Shown here: in pieces, positions 1-5,311 of the stretch | Layout of the letters: each line of letters begins with the position of its first letter | Numbering within the stretch: the first letter of the stretch is position 1 | From: Actinomycetota bacterium | GTDB lineage: Bacteria > Actinomycetota > Actinomycetes > S36-B12 > UBA5976 | DNA length: 6,765 nucleotides | Reading direction: 5' to 3' | Assembly: GCA_947373075.1 (NCBI GenBank) | Contig: CANBWF010000073.1 | Coordinates: 1-6,765 of the forward strand | Made by a program: the position numbers and the translations under genes | Notes under the pieces: model-generated | What the model was told of the DNA's origin: nothing | Seen by the model: only the letters and a program-made list of their open reading frames with translations | Database searches by the model: none

Positions 1-81
1 ATTTTCGCTAATACTTCACTGCATATTTGCTAACAATTGCACCGAGTAGGTTGCGTCCGTTTCAATATTTGGACAATCTAG
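1..81. other. Upstream intergenic stretch, no gene seen
   Basis: I see no coding start that remains open to the left edge on the minus strand: the ATG, GTG and TTG candidates there all meet a stop within a few codons. No plus-strand gene tail is recognisable either. The stretch probably holds the promoter of the small RNA that follows. A weak pairing of TTGCGT (51-56) with GACAAT (72-77), 15 bp apart, is the best I can find, and I would not rely on it. Confidence 0.4.
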
Positions 82-164
82 ATTTGCTTGCCTAGCAAGA
101 GCGTCGTGACACCCCCGTTTCGGTGCTGAAGACCTCCTCACCCCCGAGGAGGTCTTCCATTTTT
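82..164 (+). ncRNA. 6C-like small RNA (two C-loop hairpins)
   Basis: Two consecutive hairpins carry runs of cytosine in their loops, which is the hallmark of the actinobacterial 6C RNA family. Hairpin 1 pairs 100-105 (AGCGTC) with 122-127 (GGTGCT), including two G-U pairs, and its loop contains ACACCCCC. Hairpin 2 pairs 128-139 with 146-157 perfectly (12 bp) around the loop ACCCCC and ends in a U-tract. Each loop shows five consecutive cytosines plus a nearby sixth, slightly short of the textbook six. A small 5-bp hairpin (87-91 with 95-99) lies just 5' of them. From memory, the M. tuberculosis 6C RNA (B11) lies in the same place, between ssd (Rv3660c) and Rv3661, and in the same direction as ssd, so position supports the call. 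In mycobacteria the RNA is thought to act on mRNAs through its C-rich loops. The 5' end is uncertain and could lie anywhere from about 72 to 90. Confidence 0.8.
128..164 (+). terminator. Rho-independent terminator ending the 6C-like RNA
   Basis: A perfect 12-bp stem (GAAGACCTCCTC at 128-139, GAGGAGGTCTTC at 146-157) with a 6-base loop is followed by CA and then five thymines at 160-164. It is the strongest intrinsic terminator in the window. It doubles as the second hairpin of the 6C-like RNA and separates that RNA from ssd transcription. Confidence 0.88.
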
Positions 165-228
165 CACAACATCATTTAATCCACAATCAAGTCGCAACTA
201 TGCCTTTCAAATAATGCACAATTTACGC

Positions 229-246
229 TCCTTCTAATTGGAAGGA
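229..246 (+). promoter_or_regulatory. Hairpin over the ssd ribosome-binding site
   Basis: TCCTTC at 229-234 is the exact reverse complement of GAAGGA at 241-246, with the 6-base loop TAATTG. The right arm is the Shine-Dalgarno sequence of ssd, so folding of the mRNA leader would hide the ribosome site. A possible -10 element, AATAAT (210-215), lies just upstream, but I find no convincing -35 box. The pairing is seen directly; the regulatory effect is inferred. Confidence 0.45.
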
Positions 247-251
247 TGAAT

Positions 252-1310
252 ATGAAGCAAGCACTATTAGTAAGTAGCAACCCGCTAATCATTGAAGAGT
301 TCAACTCAATTGCTGCGTTAGTCAATGTACAACTGGTGGTTACTCAACAGCCCACACAAAGTCAATTAACGGATACGCAGCGAATCTTTGTAGATCATGA
401 ATCTGATGTAGCAGCAATAAATGCCTGCAATCTACAAAATCAAATTTCAGCAAGCACTGAAACCTCATTAGTTCTGGCAGGGGCAGCCACGCCGCATAGT
501 TGGCAAGTGGCTGCCGAAATCGGTGCTAAACACATAGTGCTGATTCCTGAATCAAGACAATGGCTAGTTGACTACATAAAATCGGGGCCAAGCAAACTAG
601 GGCAAGTTATAACTCTGACCGGAATCACTGGTGGCTCTGGAACAACCACAATTGCACTAGCGTTAGCGCGTGCTTGTGCACAGATAGGAAAATCAGTAAC
701 TCTTGTTGATTTAGATTTTCAGTCAGTCGGCTTGGACGTAGCTGCAGGATGTGAAAAGTCCCTTGGGTTGAACTGGTCAAAAATACAAAGTCAGGCTGCA
801 CAGGCTGATGGTGAAGCCATCATTGCCGAGTTGCCGGAAATAGAGGGAGTTCGGTTGCTTACAAATGATGTTTTACGCTCTCACCCAGATAGACAGTTAC
901 AAACTCGAATAATCGAACAACTAAGCGGCAATTGTGATTTGGTGCTCATTGATTCCGGTAGATGGCAGCCCGAATCTGTTGTCAGTGAAATTGAAATCGC
1001 CGAACGATTCTTTGTGATTCCAAATACCATCAGAGCCTGCGCAATAGGTAGAGAGATAGTCAATATTGAAACTGATCAATGTCAACAGCTTATTGTCCGT
1101 GAGATACCTGGCTCGGGACTCAGCCCAGTTATGGTGGCGGAAACTCTAGATCGGTCATTAGGCGCAGTCGTTCCAACTGATCCACGCATTTGCGAGTTGA
1201 GTGAACAAGGTCTTGCGTTAAGTGCCAATCCGTTGTCGAAATTCAATCGGCCAATTAGTGCACTAAGTCAACGATTATTCGGTGATGAAAATGTCCTACG
1301 AGTGGCTTGA
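252..1310 (+). CDS. ssd: Ssd/CpaE (TadZ)-like septum-site and Tad-locus ATPase
   Basis: This is a SIMIBI-class (MinD/ParA-like) protein of 352 residues, placed as the first gene of the actinobacterial Tad locus. Relatives act at the inner face of the membrane to localise the pilus machine or influence septum placement. Residues 1 to about 112 look like a degenerate receiver-type domain. The ATPase domain then follows: a P-loop-like TGGSGTTT at 126-133, DLDF at 153-156 followed by GLD at 160-162 (a characteristic Ssd stretch), and a Walker B-like LVLIDSGRW around 230-238. The P-loop lacks both the signature lysine and the Walker A lysine of MinD, so normal ATP hydrolysis is doubtful. I chose ATG 252 over ATG 246 because GGAAGG (240-245) abuts 246 but lies 6 bases before 252. 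The 3' end overlaps tadA by 20 bases. Confidence 0.85.
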   Translation: MKQALLVSSNPLIIEEFNSIAALVNVQLVVTQQPTQSQLTDTQRIFVDHESDVAAINACNLQNQISASTETSLVLAGAATPHSWQVAAEIGAKHIVLIPESRQWLVDYIKSGPSKLGQVITLTGITGGSGTTTIALALARACAQIGKSVTLVDLDFQSVGLDVAAGCEKSLGLNWSKIQSQAAQADGEAIIAELPEIEGVRLLTNDVLRSHPDRQLQTRIIEQLSGNCDLVLIDSGRWQPESVVSEIEIAERFFVIPNTIRACAIGREIVNIETDQCQQLIVREIPGSGLSPVMVAETLDRSLGAVVPTDPRICELSEQGLALSANPLSKFNRPISALSQRLFGDENVLRVA

Positions 1311-2442
1311 ACAAGTCACAAAAATTCGCGCTGAATTAGCCGCACGTCGTCAAGATGCAAATTCTCTCGGCATCGCCGAAACAATAGGTCAAGAACTGCC
1401 GCTATTAAGTGCAATCAAGAAATTAGAAATTTTTGATGAAGTTTCAACTCATATCAATGGTCTTGGCCCGTTGGAATCGCTTAGCCGCAAAACCGGTGTC
1501 ACCGACATCGTTGTGAATGGCCCAGACGATGTTTGGTTTGATGCAGGCGAAGGTTTGCAGCGAGCAAATATTGGTTGGGCTGGTGAAGAACAACTGCGGG
1601 AATATGTGGCTCACTTGGTCGGACAGTTGAATCGCCGGATTGATGACGCTCAGCCATATGTAGATGCGCGGTTGCCCAGTGGGATTCGCTTGCATGCAAT
1701 TATTCCGCCACTTGCACAAAATGGAACATGCCTGTCTTTACGAATTCCACAATCGCAAACTCTTACTCTGGCTGATTTACAAAGTCGCGGAATGTTCAGC
1801 GCTCAATTACGTGAAATTCTGGAACAAATAGTTACATCAGGAATTTCATTTCTAATTAGTGGCGGAACTGGAACAGGAAAAACCACACTTTTAGCCGCAT
1901 TGCTAAGTGGAATAGATGCAAGTAAGCGAATTGTTGTGATCGAGGATTTGCATGAACTAGTTATAGACCATCCACATGTAGTTAGTTTGCAAGCTCGAGG
2001 AATTAATACCGAAGGGTTTGGTGAAGTACCGCTTCGAACTCTAACTAGGCAGGCATTACGAATGCGCCCAGATCGCCTAATTTTGGGCGAAGTGCGCGGC
2101 GCTGAAATTATCGATTTATTTACCGCGCTAAATACCGGGCATAGTGGCGGTTGTGCGACAGTGCACGCAAATTCCGCACAAGATGTACCCGCACGCATTG
2201 CCGGTTTGGGCCTGCTTGCGGGGTTGCCTAGTGCCGCAATTCAAAGCCTGTTTGCAACGGCCATCTCGCTAATAGTCGAACTTTCACGAACCCAAGATGG
2301 ATTACGCAGAGTTACGAGTATCCATTTAGTACAACTTGTTTCCGGCACTGTGCAAACACGAATGCTTTTGGATGTCAGCGACCCAAGTAGTTTCAAAGCA
2401 GCAAAGCAGGAAATCGCAAACCTAGTTGAGAAGACAGATTGA
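1291..2442 (+). CDS. tadA: TadA/CpaF secretion ATPase
   Basis: This is the type II/IV secretion-family ATPase that forms the cytoplasmic hexamer driving Flp pilus assembly. At 383 residues it has the expected size. All motifs are intact: the N-terminal domain with LPSGIRLHAIIPPLA near 128-142, Walker A GGTGTGKT at 191-198 with Lys197, the Asp box VVIEDLHEL around 215-223, Walker B LILGEVRG near 263-270 with Glu267, and the His box ATVHAN with His292. The first in-frame start is GTG 1282, with ATG at 1285 and 1291. I prefer ATG 1291, which has GGTGA (1281-1285) five bases before it, though the site is weak and translational coupling to ssd (20-base overlap) probably matters more. The stop TGA shares its A with the ATG of tadB. 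Confidence 0.95.
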   Translation: MSYEWLEQVTKIRAELAARRQDANSLGIAETIGQELPLLSAIKKLEIFDEVSTHINGLGPLESLSRKTGVTDIVVNGPDDVWFDAGEGLQRANIGWAGEEQLREYVAHLVGQLNRRIDDAQPYVDARLPSGIRLHAIIPPLAQNGTCLSLRIPQSQTLTLADLQSRGMFSAQLREILEQIVTSGISFLISGGTGTGKTTLLAALLSGIDASKRIVVIEDLHELVIDHPHVVSLQARGINTEGFGEVPLRTLTRQALRMRPDRLILGEVRGAEIIDLFTALNTGHSGGCATVHANSAQDVPARIAGLGLLAGLPSAAIQSLFATAISLIVELSRTQDGLRRVTSIHLVQLVSGTVQTRMLLDVSDPSSFKAAKQEIANLVEKTD

Positions 2443-3086
2443 TGCTTCGAATTCTAGGCATTGGACTCACGGTTTTAGGAATTCGATTATGGGTAGCCCC
2501 AGTTAGCAAAATTCGGATACCGAATGCGCTCCCAAAGGTCTTTATGAAACCGAAACCGAAATTCGAGGAACTCCAATTGATTTCGTTGTTAACGGCAGTT
2601 CGTCAAGAACTGGTGGCAGGTCTACCCGTGAATCAGGCCATTGCAAACATAGTTCAAGAGCAGCCGATAGAAATTCTTGGTCATAGTCAAAATTCTCTCG
2701 GTGATACTGCAAATCTACTTGACGCTTTAGGTAGAGATGCAGACCAAATCGGAAGCCCTGAACTCAAACAGTTAGTAAAAATATTGAACGTAAACAAAAG
2801 TTCAGGTTCATCAATTACCCAAGCCCTCGACATGATGATTAGGACAGCACTAATCCGGCAAGAACGTACTCACCAAATAGCTGCTGAACTTTCTGGCATT
2901 AAAGCAACAATTACTGTTCTAGCATTGCTGCCAATTTTTGGATCATTTCTTGGTGTGATGATGGGCGTGAATGTGCCTTACTGGTTGTTGATGAATCCAG
3001 TTGGCTGGGGCTGCCTCACTCTGGCTTACACATTTGAAGCATTTGGCTTGCTTTGGGTCAGAAAACTAATCAGAGGTGTGAGTTGA
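2442..3086 (+). CDS. tadB: TadB-like inner-membrane platform protein (T2SSF family)
   Basis: This 214-residue membrane protein belongs to the GspF/TadB family, which with TadC forms the platform on which TadA acts. One hydrophobic segment lies at about 3-19. A soluble helical T2SSF domain covers roughly 43-150 (including EELQLISLLTAVRQELVAGL and the later ERTHQIAAELSG). Two C-terminal hydrophobic segments lie at about 154-174 and 187-207. It is shorter than typical TadB because the N-terminal cytoplasmic linker is reduced, as is common in actinobacteria. ATG 2442 overlaps the tadA stop by one base and has GAGAAG (2428-2433) eight bases upstream. TTG 2439 is in frame but adds only one residue and is less likely. 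Identification rests on topology, family-like sequence and position. Confidence 0.85.
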   Translation: MLRILGIGLTVLGIRLWVAPVSKIRIPNALPKVFMKPKPKFEELQLISLLTAVRQELVAGLPVNQAIANIVQEQPIEILGHSQNSLGDTANLLDALGRDADQIGSPELKQLVKILNVNKSSGSSITQALDMMIRTALIRQERTHQIAAELSGIKATITVLALLPIFGSFLGVMMGVNVPYWLLMNPVGWGCLTLAYTFEAFGLLWVRKLIRGVS

Positions 3087-3697
3087 AGTATCTTCATAAC
3101 CAGAAATCTCGTAATCTGCTACTAAGCATCCCTGTCATGGTTTATAGGCCTGATATTGTCGGCGCACTTTTAGCTTGTGTGCTTTTTGCCGCGCTGCACT
3201 TTGGCATACCGCTGCTAAAAAAACTTGATCGCGATAGCTCAGATGAGATTTCTCAAGAAAACGTTTGTGAATTCATTGAAATATTTCTACTTGGTACGAA
3301 TGCTGGGCTGACAAAACTGGAAACTCTAAATCTTGTTGTTGAAACTTCCGCTGGACCACTGCCCGGTGAGATAGCTGAAGTAATCACCAGATGTAATTTG
3401 GGCATTAGTTTGGTTACATCGCTGGGTTACACCGCGACAAAATATCCCAAACTTGCCAATGCGATAAGGACAATTTCCAGATCTGAGCTGACTGGAGGCC
3501 CAATCACTGAAGCACTCGAGCTGGAATTGACCTTGACTCAAGCGCAATCAGCAAATGACGCATTGCGACGGGTGCGATCGCTGTCAGTCAAGTGTGTGCT
3601 CCCACTCGGATTGTGTTTCTTGCCAGCATTCTTCTTGTTGACCATAGTTCCGATAGTTGCAAGTATGTTGCCCAAAATCTTTTCAACCATGCCGTAA
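3083..3697 (+). CDS. tadC: TadC-like inner-membrane platform protein (T2SSF family)
   Basis: This 204-residue protein is a second T2SSF-type membrane protein and the probable partner of TadB. A hydrophobic segment at about 25-45 is followed by a helical domain (about 55-165, with EFIEIFLLGTNAGLTKLE and SELTGGPITEALE) and a long hydrophobic C-terminus at about 169-197. I place the start at TTG 3083, which overlaps the tadB TGA (3084-3086) and has AGAGG (3072-3076) six bases upstream. The longer in-frame TTG at 3053 lies deep inside tadB and has no comparable site. ATG 3137 is possible but lacks a Shine-Dalgarno sequence and would leave only a few residues before the first membrane segment. The gene ends the motor half of the locus, and no terminator is visible behind it. 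Confidence 0.83.
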   Translation: MKYLHNQKSRNLLLSIPVMVYRPDIVGALLACVLFAALHFGIPLLKKLDRDSSDEISQENVCEFIEIFLLGTNAGLTKLETLNLVVETSAGPLPGEIAEVITRCNLGISLVTSLGYTATKYPKLANAIRTISRSELTGGPITEALELELTLTQAQSANDALRRVRSLSVKCVLPLGLCFLPAFFLLTIVPIVASMLPKIFSTMP

Positions 3698-3759
3698 TCC
3701 TGTTAGTCATGAGTAGACCTTTCCACAGCATTTCCTAATTCACAGATCGCTGAACTCGA

Positions 3760-3788
3760 ATGACATCTGAGCACTGCAGTTACAAAAT
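3760..3788 (+). promoter_or_regulatory. Candidate promoter of the flp/tadE genes
   Basis: Inside the only sizeable gap of the Tad locus (3698-3832), ATGACA at 3760-3765 (five of six to TTGACA) is followed after 17 bases by CAAAAT at 3783-3788 (four of six to TATAAT). Transcription would begin near 3795, giving a leader of about 38 bases with GGAG at 3824-3827 before the flp ATG. It would let the abundant pilin be made independently of the motor genes. The assignment is consensus matching only; the rest of the gap shows nothing else clear. Confidence 0.35.
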
Positions 3789-3832
3789 CTATTCAGGACG
3801 AACAGTTTTCCAACTACAAGATCGGAGAAAAA

Positions 3833-4021
3833 ATGTTTAAGAAATTTGGTCAGAGGTTCAACTGGAATGATGAACATGGAATGACAACAGCAGAATATGC
3901 TGTCGGCACTGTGGCCGCAGCGGGGTTTGGCAGCATCTTATTAAAGATTCTTATGAGCTCCGGAATTGAGCATTTGCTGGCCCGCGCAATTCAACACGCC
4001 TTCTCATTCCTGTTCGGGTAA
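3833..4021 (+). CDS. Flp-type prepilin (DUF4244 family)
   Basis: This short protein of 62 residues is the likely major pilin of the Tad pilus. It has a 16-residue hydrophilic leader ending in glycine (DEHG), then MTTAEYAVGTVAAAGFG. The predicted cut is after Gly16, which puts Glu at +5 and Tyr at +6, the canonical Flp signature recognised by TadV/CpaA-type prepilin peptidases. The mature subunit would be 46 residues, mostly one hydrophobic helix, and so much shorter than other type IV pilins. ATG 3833 has GGAG (3824-3827) at a 5-base spacing. The position after tadC matches Rv3656c. No peptidase gene lies in the window. A strong stem-loop begins 23 bases after its stop codon. Confidence 0.9.
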   Translation: MFKKFGQRFNWNDEHGMTTAEYAVGTVAAAGFGSILLKILMSSGIEHLLARAIQHAFSFLFG

Positions 4022-4028
4022 AAAACTG

Positions 4029-4424
4029 ATGTCACTGCCACACTGGTCAAGAGCGAGACGGTTACGAAGTTTCGCTCTTGATCGTGGCTTTGCAACTGCC
4101 GAATTTGCGATAGCCCTACCAGCTGTGGTTTTTGTTGGAGCCATGCTCTTGTGGGTCCTCAGCCTGTTCATAACCCAACTAGAAATTCAATCGACTTCAT
4201 ACTCAATTGCCCGAGATATTGCTCGAGGCCAAATGGACAGCACCAACCTAGAGAGTCATTTACCAGCTGATTACAAAGTTCGCAAAACGATTACAAATAA
4301 TTTTGTAACTGTCAAAATTGATGTTCAAAAATCTTTAATGAATCAACGATTGCCGTGGGGAATTGAGTTGTCGGCTATTGCCGTCTCGGAACTGGAGCGA
4401 TCAAATGCTAGCCCGGCAAATTAG
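4029..4424 (+). CDS. TadE-like minor pilin/pseudopilin
   Basis: This 131-residue protein has an arginine-rich N-terminus (RARRLRS), then DRG, then FATAEFAIALPAVVF and a single hydrophobic helix to about residue 49, followed by a soluble domain. Cutting after Gly20 would place Glu25 at +5, so it carries a prepilin-like signature like that of Flp. The ATAEFAxxLPA stretch is typical of actinobacterial TadE proteins (compare Rv3655c). An ATG at 3966 is open in this frame but lies inside flp. ATG 4029, eight bases after the flp stop, is the sensible start. Its Shine-Dalgarno sequence is weak (only GGG at 4016-4018), so translation may depend on reinitiation after flp. Codons 6-19 form a large stem-loop in the mRNA. 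Confidence 0.85.
   Translation: MSLPHWSRARRLRSFALDRGFATAEFAIALPAVVFVGAMLLWVLSLFITQLEIQSTSYSIARDIARGQMDSTNLESHLPADYKVRKTITNNFVTVKIDVQKSLMNQRLPWGIELSAIAVSELERSNASPAN
4044..4084 (+). repeat. 16-bp stem-loop at the flp/tadE junction
   Basis: TCAAGAGCGA (4047-4056) and TCGCTCTTGA (4072-4081) are perfect 10-base inverted arms. In RNA the pairing extends without interruption to 4044-4059 with 4069-4084, including three G-U pairs, around a 9-base loop (4060-4068). No T-run follows, so it is not an ordinary intrinsic terminator. It lies 22 bases past the flp stop and inside the first codons of tadE. A stable hairpin in this place could protect the 3' end of flp mRNA from exonucleases or damp tadE translation. 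The structure is seen; the role is inferred. Confidence 0.75.
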
Positions 4425-4779
4425 TAAGACAAGACGTGTCGATGACAAAGGCAGTGTCAGCCTCTTAATGCTGACGACAATTTTTGTTGCAATTATGTTC
4501 GCTTCTGCGCTGCTGTATTTAGGTGCTGCAATTTGCATGCAGCTTAAATTGGCAAACTCTGCAGATTTGGTCGCACTTGGCGGGGCAACTGAATTCTTAG
4601 CCGACCAACCCAACCCCTGCCAAGCCGCAAAAGCTGTAGCGCAACAAAATCGGGTGGAATTGGTGCACTGTGAAGTCCAGAACTTATCTGTGTCAGTAAA
4701 GGTAGGAATTTCAACAACTAATCTCATTCGGCGCGTAGGTGTTGCCACTTTGACTGCTCAAGCAAAAGCTGGCTTGTAG
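4405..4779 (+). CDS. TadE/TadG-like protein of the helicase/secretion neighbourhood type
   Basis: This 124-residue protein resembles the Rv3654c group (TIGR03816-type 'helicase/secretion neighbourhood TadE-like'). It starts with a basic leader, then DDKG and SVSLLMLTTIF, a hydrophobic helix to about residue 43, and LKLANSADLVALGGATEF, the alanine-rich segment common in TadE/TadG relatives. A conserved-looking cysteine pair (Cys72 and Cys89, in NPCQAAKAVA and LVHCEV) could form a disulfide outside the cell; Cys44 lies at the membrane edge. Unlike Flp and TadE it has no glutamate at +5 after the glycine (Gly16), so peptidase processing is doubtful. ATG 4405 has GGAG (4394-4397) seven bases upstream and overlaps the tadE end by 20 bases, pointing to co-translation. 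Its exact role is not known. Confidence 0.78.
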   Translation: MLARQISKTRRVDDKGSVSLLMLTTIFVAIMFASALLYLGAAICMQLKLANSADLVALGGATEFLADQPNPCQAAKAVAQQNRVELVHCEVQNLSVSVKVGISTTNLIRRVGVATLTAQAKAGL

Positions 4780-4802
4780 TGTCCCAAGATAAAAGATGTA
4801 AT
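4774..4802 (+). promoter_or_regulatory. Candidate promoter of the STAS gene
   Basis: TGTAAT at 4797-4802 matches the -10 consensus at five of six places. TTGTAG at 4774-4779, which includes the stop codon of the preceding gene, keeps the TTG of the -35 box at a 17-base spacing. Transcription would begin near 4809, leaving a short leader that holds AAGGAG (4815-4820). The STAS gene could thus be expressed apart from the pilus genes despite the 46-base gap. Confidence 0.5.
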
Positions 4803-4814
4803 AGATTGGGACAC
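4779..4814. repeat. Inverted repeat GTGTCCCAA-N18-TTGGGACAC (possible operator)
   Basis: Two perfect 9-base arms, 4779-4787 and 4806-4814, are separated by 18 bases. The left arm lies between the predicted -35 and -10 boxes of the STAS promoter, and the right arm covers the expected start of transcription, ending just before the Shine-Dalgarno sequence. This layout suits a dimeric repressor or activator. Alternatively, in a read-through transcript from the pilin genes it would fold as a 9-bp hairpin. I do not recognise the motif. Confidence 0.7.
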
Positions 4815-4825
4815 AAGGAGAACCG

Positions 4826-5155
4826 ATGTTGCTAACCGTGAACCAAGACAATCACCGAACAGTAATTGCTGCTGATGGGGAGATTGACTTGTCTACCTCA
4901 GGGCAACTTGATGACGCTGTAGTTGAAGCCTTAGGACAGGAAACTTCGCATCTAACTCTTGATTTATCGGAAGTTACCTTTCTCGATTCAAGCGGTTTGG
5001 GCGTAATTGTTAAAGCACTTAAGCGGGCAAAGGAAGCTGGGACAGTTTTTGATGTTGTGGCAGCAAATGACCGAGTTCTTAAAGTTTTCAAATTAACTGG
5101 CCTAGATGCTGTTGTTGAGATTTACCCAACACTTGATGGTGTCCCAGGACAGTAA
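4826..5155 (+). CDS. STAS anti-sigma-factor antagonist (BldG/SpoIIAA-like)
   Basis: This 109-residue single STAS domain is of the RsbV/SpoIIAA/BldG type, a cytoplasmic switch protein that frees sigma factors by binding their anti-sigma kinases when unphosphorylated. Visible landmarks are GEIDLSTSGQL at 18-28, LDLSEVTFLDSSGLGVIV at about 45-62, and DRVLKVFKLTGL in the C-terminal third. Ser55, the first of the pair in DSSGL, aligns with the phosphorylated serine of SpoIIAA (Ser58) and BldG (Ser57). ATG 4826 has GGAG (4817-4820) five bases upstream. In Streptomyces, bldG lies beside a helicase gene and the tad-like cluster, as I recall, so orthology is plausible. Here no helicase and no anti-sigma kinase adjoins it. 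A tRNA follows, with no clear terminator between. Confidence 0.9.
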   Translation: MLLTVNQDNHRTVIAADGEIDLSTSGQLDDAVVEALGQETSHLTLDLSEVTFLDSSGLGVIVKALKRAKEAGTVFDVVAANDRVLKVFKLTGLDAVVEIYPTLDGVPGQ

Positions 5156-5166
5156 CGGTAACGATT

Positions 5167-5194
5167 TTCACGATTACCAACCATCGGCTAGAGT
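5167..5194 (+). promoter_or_regulatory. Weak candidate promoter of the tRNA
   Basis: TTCACG (5167-5172) and TAGAGT (5189-5194; the T, A, A and T of TANNNT conserved) are 16 bases apart, which would start transcription about 12 bases before the tRNA. The match is modest. The short space between the STAS gene and the tRNA holds no better candidate, and read-through from the STAS promoter is the alternative. Confidence 0.25.
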
Positions 5195-5212
5195 AAGTCT
5201 TTGTTGTAACAA

Positions 5213-5285
5213 GCGCCCGTAGCTCAACGGATAGAGCATCTGACTACGGATCAGAAGGTTTGGGGTTCGAATCCCTACGGGCGCG
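5213..5285 (+). tRNA. tRNA-Arg(ACG)
   Basis: A full 73-base cloverleaf folds by eye. The acceptor is GCGCCCG (5213-5219) with CGGGCGC (5278-5284); the D stem is GCTC/GAGC (5222-5225, 5234-5237). The anticodon stem is TCTGA/TCAGA (5239-5243, 5251-5255) with loop CTACGGA, giving anticodon ACG at 5246-5248. The T stem is TGGGG/CCCTA (one G-U pair) around TTCGAAT. The discriminator base is G5285. CCA is not encoded and must be added by the CCA-adding enzyme. ACG is normally edited to ICG by TadA-type tRNA adenosine deaminase (unrelated to the pilus TadA) and then reads CGU, CGC and CGA. Confidence 0.97.
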
Positions 5286-5311
5286 CTTCGCATTTCTGCA
5301 GCACTCAAGTT

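Noticed and set aside
246..251. ATG 246 as the ssd start
   Set aside because: The Shine-Dalgarno sequence GGAAGG ends immediately before it, leaving no spacer; ATG 252 has proper spacing.
1803..2198. Minus-strand open frame of 131 codons inside tadA
   Set aside because: It is antisense to the conserved ATPase core, and its serine/proline/arginine-rich translation matches nothing I recognise.
3773..3780. Palindrome ACTGCAGT before flp
   Set aside because: An 8-base palindrome is expected by chance and does not line up with the candidate promoter boxes as an operator would.
3966..4028. Upstream ATG extension of tadE into flp
   Set aside because: It would add 21 residues overlapping the pilin gene with no ribosome site; the ATG at 4029 gives a normal basic leader for a TadE protein.
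5157..5178. Imperfect inverted repeat GGTAACG...CG-A-TTACC after the STAS gene
   Set aside because: The stem is short with a bulge and no T-run follows, so I could not call it a terminator for the STAS gene.
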